IMG/VR virus record: IMGVR_UViG_3300030117_004991
Location: 1 to 47,700 of that record
Origin: a virus
Reading direction: 5' to 3' (one strand)
DNA: 47,700 nucleotides
Position 1 is the first letter of the stretch; every line of letters starts with the position of its first letter. The position numbers and the translations under genes are program-made. This document shows, piece by piece, positions 6,370 to 17,284 of the stretch. The notes under the pieces are model-generated. The model worked only from the letters and a program-made list of their open reading frames with translations. It had not been told where the DNA came from and ran no database searches.

Positions 6370-9058
6370 GAGTCAATTTACATTAAATGATTTTACAGGG
6401 GGAATGAATACAAAATCTTCCCCCAGAGATATTGCTGTAAACGAAACAGTTCAATCAGACAATGTTATTACTTCTTACAAAGGATTAGTTAAGTCTACTT
6501 CTAAAGCAACTGCTAAAGTAAGTGGCTCTACAACATTAACACACGATGCTACTGGCAATGGTGCTTTTATATTTAATTCAGAAAATAACTTAGATTTAAG
6601 TGGTACTTTAACACAAGGTATTCAAGTTATTACTCATCCGACTCAAAACGGAAACGGAAAGACAACAATAGATTTTTTTTCTAGAAACTTTGGTTCTACA
6701 GGAAACTTTACTCATTTAAATGGAACTCAAGCATCTAAACAATTAAATGGTTCTACAAACAACCTTTTAAATATGGTAGGAAATCTTAATGATTCTGCTA
6801 CATCTATTACTGTAGACGATTCTTCTGTATTTAATGTAGGTGATTTTATACAAATAAATAGTGAAGTTATGGAGATTACTGCTATTGCAGTTGATAATGC
6901 AATGACAGTAGTAAGGGCTTGTAAAGGAACTAGTGCAGCAGGTCACAATAATAATGACCCTATATTAGAAGTAGACCCTTCTATAAATATGGGAACAACT
7001 AATCAAGTAGAGCCTGTTTACTATTATGTAAATGGAGTTTTATATGTTTCAGACAAAAAAGTAGTAGATGGAAGCAACTCTTCAACACCTAAATCTTTTC
7101 AGTACATAGATAAAGACAGATTTAATACTACTACTATTTCTGAATGGATTGATGGAAATGCAGACATAGAAACAACTACTGATGCTATATTTGAAACTCT
7201 TCACGTTGATGGAACGAATTTAAATAGTCAACCGAGTGCAGCTGGTGAGTTTATTATGACTCTAAAACAATTTGATAGCTATACTTCATCTACTGCTGTA
7301 ACTAGCGATGGTTCTAATGCAGTTACATTAAATGGTGCTATAGATTTTGATACTACGACTTTAACAGTTCAAGCATCTTCAGGTACTGCTAATAACAATT
7401 TAACTACTGGTACTATATTTTTAATTGGAAATGAAGCTATGCAAGTAGAAAACAGAGTTGGTTCTACTATCATTCAAGTATCTAGAAATGTACTAGGAAA
7501 TGCAACTAGTTTAGAACATCCAGACGGAGCAGGTTTAATACAACAAACAGAAGATGCTATTACTGGTGGTGGATGGACTGAAGGAGATTATGAATTTACT
7601 TATAGTTTAATAGACTATAATGACAACGAATCATTGCCACATACATTTTCTACACCTTTAAATACTGCTACTATAGGTATTGGTAAATATTTTGCAGACG
7701 TAGGAATTAGAATTAACACATCTGAAACATTTAGAAAAACAGAAAAAGGTTTTAGAATATATACTAGAAAGAAAAATACAAATGATAAATTAATATTATT
7801 TCTTGACGTAGACTACGATAGAGGAGTAAGAAAAAACTTTTTTGAAGAATATACTTCTTGGAATGTAAGCAATACATATGGAGACTCAGCAGATGCATTT
7901 GCTAAAGTAGAAAACATTAATATTATTAATCCTTCATTGGAAACATATGAATCGATTAATGGATATTCACAAGAAGAAAAATCTATTTCATTTGGAACAG
8001 GTGGTTATAAATGTGCTACAGTTTGTGCTAGTAGAGCTTGGGTAGCTAATGTTAAAAAAAATGGAGAGAAATATAACGATAGAATTTATTATACACTACC
8101 TAACAGATACACAACTTTTCCTGATACTTTCTTTTTAGATATAGGTATTAATGACGGAGATTCTTTTACTGCTTTACATAGTTTAGGAAATAGATTATTA
8201 GCATTTAAACAAAAAAAATTATATGTAGTTAACATATCTTCTACTTCTGAAGCAGGATGGTATTTAGAAGGAGAGTTTGAAGGTATGGGCTGTATAAGTC
8301 AAGAAGCTGTTACTAAAACACCTTTTGGAGTATGTTGGGTAAATAATCACGGAGTTTATATGTTTAATGGAAGCTCTGCACCAGTAGAGTTAACAACAAA
8401 ATTAGATGATAAAACTTGGTATGATGGTCAGGTGCTCAGTGGTGCTCAACTTAAACCTTCTATTGGTTACAACAACAAATATAAACAATTATTAGTTTTT
8501 CAAGATTCAGCTATAACAACAAATGGTTCAGTAACAACAGAAGAAGAAATATTTGTATTTGATTTTGTTACACAATCTTGGTCTACAACAACTATTATTG
8601 TAGCATCAGGTGGTCTTTTTTCAGAGGGAGGAACAACTGCAACTCAAGTTTCAAACTTTGTAGAATCTTTTGATGGAGTGTTTTTCTTTGAAGGATTAAA
8701 TAACAACAAAAAAAATCTAGCTATATTTACTGGAGACCACGGAACAAATGCAATAAGCTTTATAACTAAAGATTTAGACTTTGAAAATCCAGGTTTGAAA
8801 AAGAAAATTTTTAATGTTATAGTAACAGTAAAAGATGATGGTGGAAACAGAAGTTTAAATGTTGCTTATGCTTTAGACGGTAGCACATCATTTACTAGCA
8901 TAGGTGCACAATCTATTAATACTACTGAATATGACGTAAAAACATTTACAGTTGGTCAAGATTGTCAATCAATATCATTAAAAATTACTTCTACTGGTAA
9001 AGTAGAAATAAACGACGTAACAATAGAATACAGATTAAGTAGAAGAAGAGTTACATAA
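6362..9058 (+). CDS. Tail nozzle/stabilisation protein (P22 gp10-like beta protein)
   Basis: About 898 residues if it starts at GTG 6362 (SQFTLNDFTGGMNTKSSP...). The frame is open further back to TTG 6326, but that lies deep in the holin gene. The N-terminal GGMN-x-K-x-S-P-x-D pattern is typical of podoviral tail tubular B / gp10-like proteins. So are the later propeller-like segments (RIYYTLPNRY, LHSLGNRLLAFKQKKLYVV, GVYMFNG, EIFVFDFVTQSW). It would form the tail nozzle between the portal/adaptor ring and the fibres. It is followed by the fibre gene with an ATG overlapping its TAA. Confidence 0.65.
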   Translation: MPRSQFTLNDFTGGMNTKSSPRDIAVNETVQSDNVITSYKGLVKSTSKATAKVSGSTTLTHDATGNGAFIFNSENNLDLSGTLTQGIQVITHPTQNGNGKTTIDFFSRNFGSTGNFTHLNGTQASKQLNGSTNNLLNMVGNLNDSATSITVDDSSVFNVGDFIQINSEVMEITAIAVDNAMTVVRACKGTSAAGHNNNDPILEVDPSINMGTTNQVEPVYYYVNGVLYVSDKKVVDGSNSSTPKSFQYIDKDRFNTTTISEWIDGNADIETTTDAIFETLHVDGTNLNSQPSAAGEFIMTLKQFDSYTSSTAVTSDGSNAVTLNGAIDFDTTTLTVQASSGTANNNLTTGTIFLIGNEAMQVENRVGSTIIQVSRNVLGNATSLEHPDGAGLIQQTEDAITGGGWTEGDYEFTYSLIDYNDNESLPHTFSTPLNTATIGIGKYFADVGIRINTSETFRKTEKGFRIYTRKKNTNDKLILFLDVDYDRGVRKNFFEEYTSWNVSNTYGDSADAFAKVENINIINPSLETYESINGYSQEEKSISFGTGGYKCATVCASRAWVANVKKNGEKYNDRIYYTLPNRYTTFPDTFFLDIGINDGDSFTALHSLGNRLLAFKQKKLYVVNISSTSEAGWYLEGEFEGMGCISQEAVTKTPFGVCWVNNHGVYMFNGSSAPVELTTKLDDKTWYDGQVLSGAQLKPSIGYNNKYKQLLVFQDSAITTNGSVTTEEEIFVFDFVTQSWSTTTIIVASGGLFSEGGTTATQVSNFVESFDGVFFFEGLNNNKKNLAIFTGDHGTNAISFITKDLDFENPGLKKKIFNVIVTVKDDGGNRSLNVAYALDGSTSFTSIGAQSINTTEYDVKTFTVGQDCQSISLKITSTGKVEINDVTIEYRLSRRRVT

Positions 9059-12000
9059 TGCCTAATTCAGGTAGACATAGAGAAGATAGTTTTGATTCTT
9101 TCAGAACAAACAGACCCTCTAATAATGAAATAAAAGAAGGTCAATCTATATCTTTTATAGACAAAGGTAATCTTGTAAGACTAGAAAAAAGAAAAGGCAT
9201 AGTTTATGAAAGTAGATTAATTGAAAGTGGAAGAACTCCCATTGGTGCTTCTATTACTACTACACCTATTTCTAGTGGTGGAGACATAACTTCTGTTGTA
9301 GCTAGCACTGGTTTAACTGGTGGAGGTACAGCTGGTTCTGTTTCTTTAGCTATTGACTCTACTGTAACTACTCTTACTGGTACACAAAATCTTACTAATA
9401 AAACATTAACAAGTCCTGTTATAAATACAGGTGTAAGTGGTACTGCTATTTTAGATGAAAACGATATGTCTTCTGATAGCGACACTAAACTTGCTACACA
9501 ACAATCAATTAAAGCCTATGTAGATTCAGAAATATCAAGTATAGCTGCTCCTGCTAATGCAACTATTACTTTGAGTCCTGGTGCAGGTATAGGTTCTATA
9601 GGAAACTTTACTACAAATCAAAGTAGTAATGAAACATTAACCATTGGAGTAGATGGTGTCTTAGAAGATTTAGATGCTATGACTGCTGTAAGTAGTGCAA
9701 ATCAATTTATTGTATCTACTGGTTCAGGAGCATATCATCACGAAAGTGCAACAAATGCTAGAACAAGTTTAGGGCTTGGAGATTTAGCAATTAAAGATGA
9801 AGTATCAGATGGCGATGTTGCTTCAGATGCATCTATAGCTATCAGTAAACTAGCTGAGTCTGCTGTAACAATAACTGCTGGAGCAGGATTAATAAACGGA
9901 GGTTCAGTTTCTTTAGGTTCAAGCACAACTTTAAACATAGGAGCTGGTACAGGAATTACTGTTAATGCTAATGATGTAGCTCTAACTAATACATCTGTAA
10001 GCTATGGTGGAGTAAGTGTGGCTTTAGGAGCTAGCGATGCAACACCTGCGTTTGACTTACAAGATGCTACAGGATTACCTATTATTGGAGGAACTACAGG
10101 AACTTTAAGTATTGCTAGAGGTGGTACTGGAGGAACTACTACAACTGCAGCGAGAAGTAATTTAGGTTTAGGAGATTTGGCAGAATTAGACACTATAAGT
10201 GATGGTCAAGTTGCTTCTGATGCAGCTATTGCTATTACTAAACTAGCTGCAAATAGTATTACTGTTTCAGATGGTTCTAACTCTACTCAAAGAACTTTAG
10301 GAAGTACAATTACATTTAGTGGAACTTCAAATGAAGCAACTGTTGCAGAAAGTTCTGGTACAATAACTATTGGTTTACCAGATGATGTTGTTATTGCTAA
10401 CAGTCTTGTAGTAAACGGAACTACAACTACAATAGACACTAATAATCTTATAGTAGAAGACCCTTTAATCAAACTAGCAAAAGCTAACAATGCTGCAGAT
10501 TCTGTAGATATTGGTTTTTACGGTTTGTACGATACAAGTGGAACTGATAAATATGCAGGTTTATTTAGAGATGCTAATGATAGTGGTAAGTTTAAATTAT
10601 TTAAAGATTTACAAGTAGAGCCTACAACTACAGTAGATGTAACTGAAACAGGATATGCAAAAGCAACACTTGTTGCAGATTTAGAAGGTAATGTAACTGG
10701 TAATGCTACAGGTAATGCAGGAACAGCAACTAAGCTTGCAAATGCTAGAGATATATCATTAACTGGAGATATAACAGGTGTAACACCAGGAGCAGGTTTT
10801 GATGGTAGTGCAGCAGTAAATATTGCTACAACGATTGCTGATGATAGCGTAGCATTAGGAACAAAAACTACTGGTAATTATGTTGCAACATTGACTGCAG
10901 GTAGTTTAATTGAACTGTCAAACAATAGTGGAGAAGGAGCTACACCAACCATAGATGTAGACTTATCAGAACTTAACACTTCTACATCAGACGGAGACGG
11001 AGACTTTTTTGCAGTGGTAGATAGTTCTAATGCTCAGAAGAAACTTACAAAAGGCAATATTAATATATCTGGTTTTAACAACGATTCAGGATTTACTTCT
11101 AATGCTGGTACGGTTACTTCTGTAACAGTTACTGGTGGTAATGGTTTAACAGGTGGTGGTTCTGCAATTACAGGTTCAGGTACAGTAACTCTTGCAGTAG
11201 GTTCAGATAGTTTAGCTATAAGTTCTAATAAAGTAGATATAGCTTTTAGTGCACTTTCTACCATATCTGATAGCATAGCAACAGATGATAATATAATATT
11301 TTTTGATTCATCAAATAATAATGAGGTTCAAATAAACGCAGTAAGCGATTTACCTTTTACTAATAATGCAGGTACAATTACATCTGTTACTGGTGGTTCA
11401 GGTTTAAGTGGTAGTGCTAGTTCAGGTGGAGTTACCTTAGCAGTAGGTGCTGGTACTGGTATAAGCGTTGCAACAAATTCAATAAGTACTAACGATTCAG
11501 AAATTGTACACGACAATCTTAGTGGCTTTGTAGCTAATGAACATAAAGACCATAGTTCTATAGATATAGCTTCAGGTGCAGGATTAACAGGTGGTGGAGA
11601 TATTACTGCTACAAGAACTTTAGCAGTTGGAGCAGGAACTGGTATAACAGTAAATGCTGATGACATAGAGGTTAATATAGATGGACTAACTTCAGTTAGC
11701 AGTTTAGACGCATCAAGTGATACTATAATGTTTCACGACAATGGTGTAGGTCTTAAAAAAATATTTGTAGAAGATTTACCTTTTAGTAATAATAGTGGAG
11801 ATATAACAAGAGTAAATATAACTGCTGGAACAGGTTTGACAGGAAGTCAAGATACTCTTTCTGGTATTCACACTCAAACTTTAGCTGTAGATTATTTACC
11901 AGCAACTGATGATAGAGATGTTAAACCTAATGCTATTACAACAAGTGGTAGAAAACAAGTAAGAGCATATTTCACTACATTAGAGGGTTTAACTGGTAGT

Positions 12001-15000
12001 TCTGGAAGTGATTATCAAGACTTATTAGTTTTATCTACATATTCAGATGGTACTGGTGGAGATATGAATGCTTTAGCATTTGATAAAAGCACTCAAAATA
12101 TTTATCATTATTTAGCAGACCAAAGTGCTACAACTTGGGGAACTCCAAAAAGAATAGCTTATATAGAAAATGGCTCTAATAATAGAGTGATGACTGCTAC
12201 TAATAGTTCTACAGTAAATGGTGAAGCTAATCTTACTTTTAATGGAAGCTTATTAACTAATACTGGAGATATTAAAATAGATTCAGGTGCATTAGGTGTT
12301 AATACTAATGCTTTAGGAGATAATGGTAGTATTATTGCAACAAATGATATTATTGCTGGACACGGTGGTGGAAGTGTAGCAATGACTATTAATGATGGTG
12401 GTGGTAATGCTAATTTAACATTTAACCATAGAAATAAACAACCTGACCAAGACGGAAATTCAGGTAGGATTGAAGTGAATGTTGATAGTTCTGGTGGTGC
12501 TTATATGGCATTTGAAGTAGCGTCAAATGTTACAAGTGGCACAACTGTTTCTACAAGTCAAAAATTAAGAATAGATGATGCAGGAGTAGACATAAATGGT
12601 AATATACTTACTGGTAATGCATCTAATCCTTCTATAGAAATTAGAAATACAGCAACAAGTGCAGGTAGTGGACCTTCTTTAATATTTGGTCATAGCCAAT
12701 CAGGAACATCATCAGTAGCAAAAATAGATACGCATTTAACAGACGGTAGTGAGTCAGGTAGAGCAGGACATTTAGACTTTCACACTCGACAAGGTGGAAC
12801 ACTGACTCGAAAATTTAGAATAGATTCTGATGGTTCACTTATTATGAACTCAGGAGAAAAGTTTTATTTAGACGGAAAAAGTGATACTTATTTTCATAAT
12901 CCATCAGGAGATACAATAGATTTTGTTGCAGGTGGACAACAAATGTTAAGAATGTTTGAAGGTGGAACTGATTATGTTCATACAGACGACAATGTAAGAT
13001 TAGGTGTAGGTAATGACCCTGATTTAGTACTTTATCACACTTCAGGTGCAAGTTACATATCAAATGATACTGGTATGTTTACTATTAGAAACACTGCATC
13101 AAACCAAGATATAAGATTTACAGTCAATGACGGTGGTAGCACATCTAACATATTAACGTTAAATGCTGCTTCATCAAGAGTAGGTATAGCAGAAACTTCA
13201 CCTGATACTTTATTACACATTACAAATACTGGAAGTGGTACTACTTCTACTTTGAAACTTGAAGACAATGCAAGAATAATGTATTTAGGTAGAGATGCTA
13301 TTGGTGTTACAGATTTATCAGGAAGTGCTGCACAATTATATATTAATAGTAGTTCAACTCATAATGGAAGTATTTCTACTAATTATGGTGTACATTTTAC
13401 AAATGGTAATACCAACTTCCTTATGTATAATAATACTGGAGATGATTTAATCTATTTAAGAGATACTACCAATAGTGCAATGTTGCAAACTTGGACACCA
13501 AGTCAAACCACTATACATAAAAATTTAATCGTTGATGGTGGACTACTTACTATTGATGATGGTGGAGATGCTAATGAAGGTGGAGAAATAGTTATTAATC
13601 CTGGCACAAGCCATAGTTGTATATGGAGAATAGATAGTTTTTATGGGCATTTAAGATTTTTTGGTTCGGATACATCTGGCGAACAAATGGCTCTCACAAA
13701 TACTGGAAATTTATCTATTCTTGCTGGAACTAAATTTAGCTTAGATGGTAGAGGTGGTCATACTTATATACAAGAAGAAAGCGATGGAAATGTTGTATTT
13801 TATGCTGACAATAGACAAATGCTTAGACTACACGAAGGTAATCAAGAGGTAGTAGTTAACGACCCTGGAGTTAATACAGATTTTAGAGTAGAGAGTGATA
13901 CGATTGATGATTTGCTATTTTGTGATGCAAGTACAAGTAGAGTTGGTATAGGAGAAACATCTTTAGATGCTAACTTACATATTACAGGAAGTCCAGTAGT
14001 TCTTAAACTGGAAAGACCTGGTCAAAGAGCTATAAGAATGGGAACTCCTGATAATAGTTCACAGTTTGTAATTGCAGATAGTGATGACCTAAAATCAAAT
14101 CAACGCTATTTAATAGACAGCTCTGGTAATCATAGTATCTATGGTAATACTTCATTTAGTTCACCAATGTCAGTTCAATATGGTGCAGTATTTAATGAAG
14201 GTGGACACGATAGCGATACAAGAATTGAGGGAGATACTGATACAAATTTATTTAGAGCAGATGCATCTGCCGATAGAATAGGAATTGGTACTGGCTCTCC
14301 TGGAGGAAAGCTCCACGTTCAAGGTAGTGCAAGTGCTAATAATTTAATTCTTGGTGCATCAATGCATACAGTGGGTGGTGGACATTTATCTAATTATCAA
14401 ACTTTATTATTTAAAAACACTTACAATGAAACTGGATATGCTGCTATTAGACACTTTGCAAACTCACATAACGATTCTGCAAGTCAATTAAGGTTTTTAA
14501 CTTCTAATACGTCAGGAACAATGAACAATCAAATGACTGTTGATGATACTGGACGAATTGGTATTGGTACAACAAGTCCAAGTTTAAGCTATGCTAATAA
14601 GGGTTTAGAAATACAAGCAGCAGATGAGCAAGTTAGTTTAAGACTTGAAAGAACAGGCAGTTCTACAAATGTGTTAGAAATATCAGCAAGAAATAGTGAT
14701 ACGTTAATTTATAATGTAGGAACAGCAAGAAATTTTAGATTTGGTATTGCAGGTACTGAAGAATTTAGAATGGACACTTCAGGAAACTTTCACGCAGATG
14801 CAGATGTTATTGCTTTTTCTACTACAACAGCATCAGATATAAAATTTAAAGAAAATTTAAAGTCTATACCTTATGGACTAAAAGAAGTATTACAAATGAA
14901 TCCTGTAGAATTTGACTGGATAGAAAAAAGAGATGGGCAACACGATATAGGATTTATTGCACAAGAAATGGAAAAGATTGTGCCTGAAGTTATTAAAGAA

Positions 15001-15129
15001 ACAGAAACATTAGAAGTAGGTGGGACACATAAAACAATGGATTATGCTAAACTTACTTCAATATTGGTACAAGCAATAAAAGAACAACAACAACAAATAA
15101 ACAAATTAGAGGAGAAGTTAAATGGCTAA
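9058..15129 (+). CDS. Giant tail fibre with C-terminal S74 intramolecular chaperone
   Basis: 2023 residues. An N-terminal particle-binding part leads into many short beta repeats (for example GAGTGITVNA and LTGGG/ITAGTGLTG units, and a TNKTLTSPVIN segment). The last 110 residues form a peptidase_S74 domain. It begins TTTASDIKFKENL, continues with PVEFDWIEKRDGQHDIGFIAQEME and ends in a Gln-rich coiled coil. S74 domains trimerise the fibre and then cut themselves off; the S-D-x-K-x-K-E-N start supplies the expected serine. This is the main host-recognition fibre. Confidence 0.85.
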   Translation: MPNSGRHREDSFDSFRTNRPSNNEIKEGQSISFIDKGNLVRLEKRKGIVYESRLIESGRTPIGASITTTPISSGGDITSVVASTGLTGGGTAGSVSLAIDSTVTTLTGTQNLTNKTLTSPVINTGVSGTAILDENDMSSDSDTKLATQQSIKAYVDSEISSIAAPANATITLSPGAGIGSIGNFTTNQSSNETLTIGVDGVLEDLDAMTAVSSANQFIVSTGSGAYHHESATNARTSLGLGDLAIKDEVSDGDVASDASIAISKLAESAVTITAGAGLINGGSVSLGSSTTLNIGAGTGITVNANDVALTNTSVSYGGVSVALGASDATPAFDLQDATGLPIIGGTTGTLSIARGGTGGTTTTAARSNLGLGDLAELDTISDGQVASDAAIAITKLAANSITVSDGSNSTQRTLGSTITFSGTSNEATVAESSGTITIGLPDDVVIANSLVVNGTTTTIDTNNLIVEDPLIKLAKANNAADSVDIGFYGLYDTSGTDKYAGLFRDANDSGKFKLFKDLQVEPTTTVDVTETGYAKATLVADLEGNVTGNATGNAGTATKLANARDISLTGDITGVTPGAGFDGSAAVNIATTIADDSVALGTKTTGNYVATLTAGSLIELSNNSGEGATPTIDVDLSELNTSTSDGDGDFFAVVDSSNAQKKLTKGNINISGFNNDSGFTSNAGTVTSVTVTGGNGLTGGGSAITGSGTVTLAVGSDSLAISSNKVDIAFSALSTISDSIATDDNIIFFDSSNNNEVQINAVSDLPFTNNAGTITSVTGGSGLSGSASSGGVTLAVGAGTGISVATNSISTNDSEIVHDNLSGFVANEHKDHSSIDIASGAGLTGGGDITATRTLAVGAGTGITVNADDIEVNIDGLTSVSSLDASSDTIMFHDNGVGLKKIFVEDLPFSNNSGDITRVNITAGTGLTGSQDTLSGIHTQTLAVDYLPATDDRDVKPNAITTSGRKQVRAYFTTLEGLTGSSGSDYQDLLVLSTYSDGTGGDMNALAFDKSTQNIYHYLADQSATTWGTPKRIAYIENGSNNRVMTATNSSTVNGEANLTFNGSLLTNTGDIKIDSGALGVNTNALGDNGSIIATNDIIAGHGGGSVAMTINDGGGNANLTFNHRNKQPDQDGNSGRIEVNVDSSGGAYMAFEVASNVTSGTTVSTSQKLRIDDAGVDINGNILTGNASNPSIEIRNTATSAGSGPSLIFGHSQSGTSSVAKIDTHLTDGSESGRAGHLDFHTRQGGTLTRKFRIDSDGSLIMNSGEKFYLDGKSDTYFHNPSGDTIDFVAGGQQMLRMFEGGTDYVHTDDNVRLGVGNDPDLVLYHTSGASYISNDTGMFTIRNTASNQDIRFTVNDGGSTSNILTLNAASSRVGIAETSPDTLLHITNTGSGTTSTLKLEDNARIMYLGRDAIGVTDLSGSAAQLYINSSSTHNGSISTNYGVHFTNGNTNFLMYNNTGDDLIYLRDTTNSAMLQTWTPSQTTIHKNLIVDGGLLTIDDGGDANEGGEIVINPGTSHSCIWRIDSFYGHLRFFGSDTSGEQMALTNTGNLSILAGTKFSLDGRGGHTYIQEESDGNVVFYADNRQMLRLHEGNQEVVVNDPGVNTDFRVESDTIDDLLFCDASTSRVGIGETSLDANLHITGSPVVLKLERPGQRAIRMGTPDNSSQFVIADSDDLKSNQRYLIDSSGNHSIYGNTSFSSPMSVQYGAVFNEGGHDSDTRIEGDTDTNLFRADASADRIGIGTGSPGGKLHVQGSASANNLILGASMHTVGGGHLSNYQTLLFKNTYNETGYAAIRHFANSHNDSASQLRFLTSNTSGTMNNQMTVDDTGRIGIGTTSPSLSYANKGLEIQAADEQVSLRLERTGSSTNVLEISARNSDTLIYNVGTARNFRFGIAGTEEFRMDTSGNFHADADVIAFSTTTASDIKFKENLKSIPYGLKEVLQMNPVEFDWIEKRDGQHDIGFIAQEMEKIVPEVIKETETLEVGGTHKTMDYAKLTSILVQAIKEQQQQINKLEEKLNG

Positions 15130-15367
15130 AGTAATCGCAGAAAAAACACAAGAAGCAGTTGATTCACCTAAAATGGTTGAAATCAAACATACACGAATGA
15201 TGAAAGACGCTGCAGGTAAAGATGTGGAAGTATTAGATTGGACTGATGTAAAATCAGTTGATGAAGCTATATCGGAAGCAGAAGCAAGAAAAGCAAGTCT
15301 TGAAGCAGAAGTGGCTGAAGTAGATGCAGAATTAGCAGACTATATAGCAATTAGAGATGCTGAATAG
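15122..15367 (+). CDS. Small tail-fibre-associated coiled-coil protein
   Basis: 81 residues, overlapping the fibre gene by 8 bp. Gly/Lys-rich beta start, then an Ala/Glu-rich helix (about 45-78). The position suggests a fibre chaperone or accessory protein. No family recognised. Confidence 0.5.
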   Translation: MAKVIAEKTQEAVDSPKMVEIKHTRMMKDAAGKDVEVLDWTDVKSVDEAISEAEARKASLEAEVAEVDAELADYIAIRDAE

Positions 15368-15413
15368 TGATTGGCTATCTTATTAGATTAATTAATCGTA
15401 TAAAGGGTAAATA

Positions 15414-15734
15414 ATGGCAGTACCTAATACTAATGTAAAACTGAAAGCTGACATTGCAGATGAATGTAAAGTAGTAGAAACAACCGATATAAGTTTATCA
15501 TCTATGATGACAGACTCAAATGTTGGTGGTATTACACTTTCATTTGCCAATTTAACAACTGGTGGACCTTGTAATGCTTTTGAAAAAATAGGTGGTAGTA
15601 ACAACCCTTTACAAAGCACAGCAAATTCAGATGTAACTAATGCTAATATTAGTGATTTAAGTACAGCTCCACATAGAATAAGCGAATGTATTGGAGGAGA
15701 CCATTTAGCATCTGGTGGAGGTCCTGGACGATGA
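15414..15734 (+). CDS. Hypothetical tail-region protein
   Basis: 106 residues, preceded by AAGGGTAAATA. It is beta-rich in the first half and ends in a Gly-rich stretch (LASGGGPGR). Such Gly-rich tails occur in fibre tips or adhesins. Its stop overlaps the ATG of the methyltransferase-like gene (ATGA at 15731). A tip or adhesin role is inference. Confidence 0.45.
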   Translation: MAVPNTNVKLKADIADECKVVETTDISLSSMMTDSNVGGITLSFANLTTGGPCNAFEKIGGSNNPLQSTANSDVTNANISDLSTAPHRISECIGGDHLASGGGPGR

Positions 15735-16396
15735 AGGGGTACGCATCAACAGCAAACTATACAGTTAAAGAAGATTGTATTATAGATGAAGCTACTGGTT
15801 GGGATGTAATGTCTGACTGGGAAACTCCTATAATGCAATTACACGCAGATATTGTATGTGCTAATGGTGGACATATATTAGAGTTTGGTTTTGGTATGGG
15901 TATAAGTGCTGACTTAATACAAGCACACGACATAGAATCACATACTATTATTGAAATCAATGACAATATATACGATGCATTGGTAGAGTGGGCAAAAGAT
16001 AAACCTAATGTAATACCAGTCAAAGGCGATTGGTATGATGATATACCTACTGATAGAAAGTATGATGGTGTATTTTATGATGGATTTGGAGATATGTTTA
16101 ATAAAAGATATTTTCCTACAAGAATAATGCAACATTGTAAAGAAGGTACTATTTTAACTTGGTATAACAACTATCTTGAAGAACAAAGTCAATATGATGG
16201 TGAAGTTAAAACAATGAATAGATTGCATAAAAACAAACCTTTAGGAGATTTAGAGCAGTTTGGTAGGCAAGAAAGAATTGAGTATAGTTCAGTTACTTTG
16301 GAAATACCAGAAGAAGCTAGAATTAAATGGTATTTAAAGGGTGATGGTAATACATACTATGCACCTAAATTAGTGGTAGATAATAATGATTTATAG
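15731..16396 (+). CDS. Class I SAM-dependent N-methyltransferase (guanidinoacetate/arginine methyltransferase-like)
   Basis: 221 residues from ATG 15731, which overlaps the preceding stop; an upstream start at 15686 exists but would lie within the previous gene. Motif I is HILEFGFGMGISADLIQ (48-64). The acidic SAM-ribose residue is in HTIIEIND (E75). A GDWYDDI strand comes next, then YDGVFYDGFGD (111-121). This layout matches guanidinoacetate/RMT2-type enzymes that methylate guanidino groups. Lying between the fibre and ejection genes, it could modify a virion protein, the host receptor or a metabolite. Confidence 0.65.
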   Translation: MKGYASTANYTVKEDCIIDEATGWDVMSDWETPIMQLHADIVCANGGHILEFGFGMGISADLIQAHDIESHTIIEINDNIYDALVEWAKDKPNVIPVKGDWYDDIPTDRKYDGVFYDGFGDMFNKRYFPTRIMQHCKEGTILTWYNNYLEEQSQYDGEVKTMNRLHKNKPLGDLEQFGRQERIEYSSVTLEIPEEARIKWYLKGDGNTYYAPKLVVDNNDL

Positions 16397-16441
16397 TAGA
16401 AATGAGCACATATTTATCAATAAATTAAAAAGGATTAAATT

Positions 16442-17278
16442 ATGAGATTCTCTAGAGCACAACAGAGTAAATTAGACTTCGGTACAACAAAAGCAGAAGA
16501 TAAAGCTGCTACTAGTACAGCTTTGTACAACATTGGCATACAAGATGCTGCTGATAAAGCTATATATAATATATTTGGAGAAGAATTAAAAAGAGAAACA
16601 GAGAGAGTACAAAGAGAGTTTAAAAAACGAACAGGTTTAGCAGACACTTTAGCTAAAGCAGCTGGTACAGTATTGCCTGCAGCTGTAGATTTTTTAGCAC
16701 CTGGAGTAGGTACAGCTGGAAGAGCTCTTTTAGCAACTGCTGGTAAAGAAGGTTTAAGGTACGCAGCAGGTGGTTACGAAGGTGCTCGAGATGAAAGACT
16801 TCGTAGTTTAGGTATGCCAAAAACTTTATTTAGAACAAAAAGTGTAGGTGCTCAGTTAGTAAAAAATCAAGAAGCTATACTAGAAGGTTTTGAAGATATA
16901 GAATCTGCGAGAAAGACTAACCTAGCTATTGGTGCAGTGTTAGACACAATCACTACAGGTATAGAAAGTAAGCAATATATGGACAGAAAAGTAGAAGGTT
17001 CACCTTTGACAAACAGAGAGTTATTAATGGCAGAAGGTAAAGATAGAGAAAAAATGGGAATGGGTGATTATTTGAGCACTAGATTTACTGCTAATATTCC
17101 AAATGAAAAGTTTTTTGAGTTTTCTTTAGACCAGTTTAATCTTAAAAACCCTGGTGCTTCTCAAGAAGAAAAAAATACTTTTTTAAGAAAAATATATGAT
17201 ATATATCCTGACATAGCTATGAGTAGAGGGTATAACCCTTTTGAAGATGCTGCTAGTGTTTATGGACAAGGAGAATAA
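16442..17278 (+). CDS. Internal virion/ejection-like protein A
   Basis: 278 residues, AAGGA before the ATG. Mostly alpha-helical, with an Ala/Gly-rich middle (LAKAAGTVLPAAVDFLAPGVGTAG split over about 75-100) that could contact membrane. It heads a four-gene series (16442-24574), each overlapping or within 6 bp. The organisation is like podoviral ejection proteins that leave the capsid before the DNA. No family recognised. Confidence 0.5.
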   Translation: MRFSRAQQSKLDFGTTKAEDKAATSTALYNIGIQDAADKAIYNIFGEELKRETERVQREFKKRTGLADTLAKAAGTVLPAAVDFLAPGVGTAGRALLATAGKEGLRYAAGGYEGARDERLRSLGMPKTLFRTKSVGAQLVKNQEAILEGFEDIESARKTNLAIGAVLDTITTGIESKQYMDRKVEGSPLTNRELLMAEGKDREKMGMGDYLSTRFTANIPNEKFFEFSLDQFNLKNPGASQEEKNTFLRKIYDIYPDIAMSRGYNPFEDAASVYGQGE

Positions 17279-17284
17279 AATAAT

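Noticed and set aside
8432-8447. Tandem GTGCTC pair as a regulatory site
   Set aside because: It is inside the tail nozzle gene, encodes ordinary residues and has no second repeat block; kept only as part of the genome-wide motif count.
9204-13268. Several minus-strand open frames inside the tail fibre
   Set aside because: They are antisense to repeated fibre DNA, rich in Pro, Val and Ala, and have no ribosome sites.
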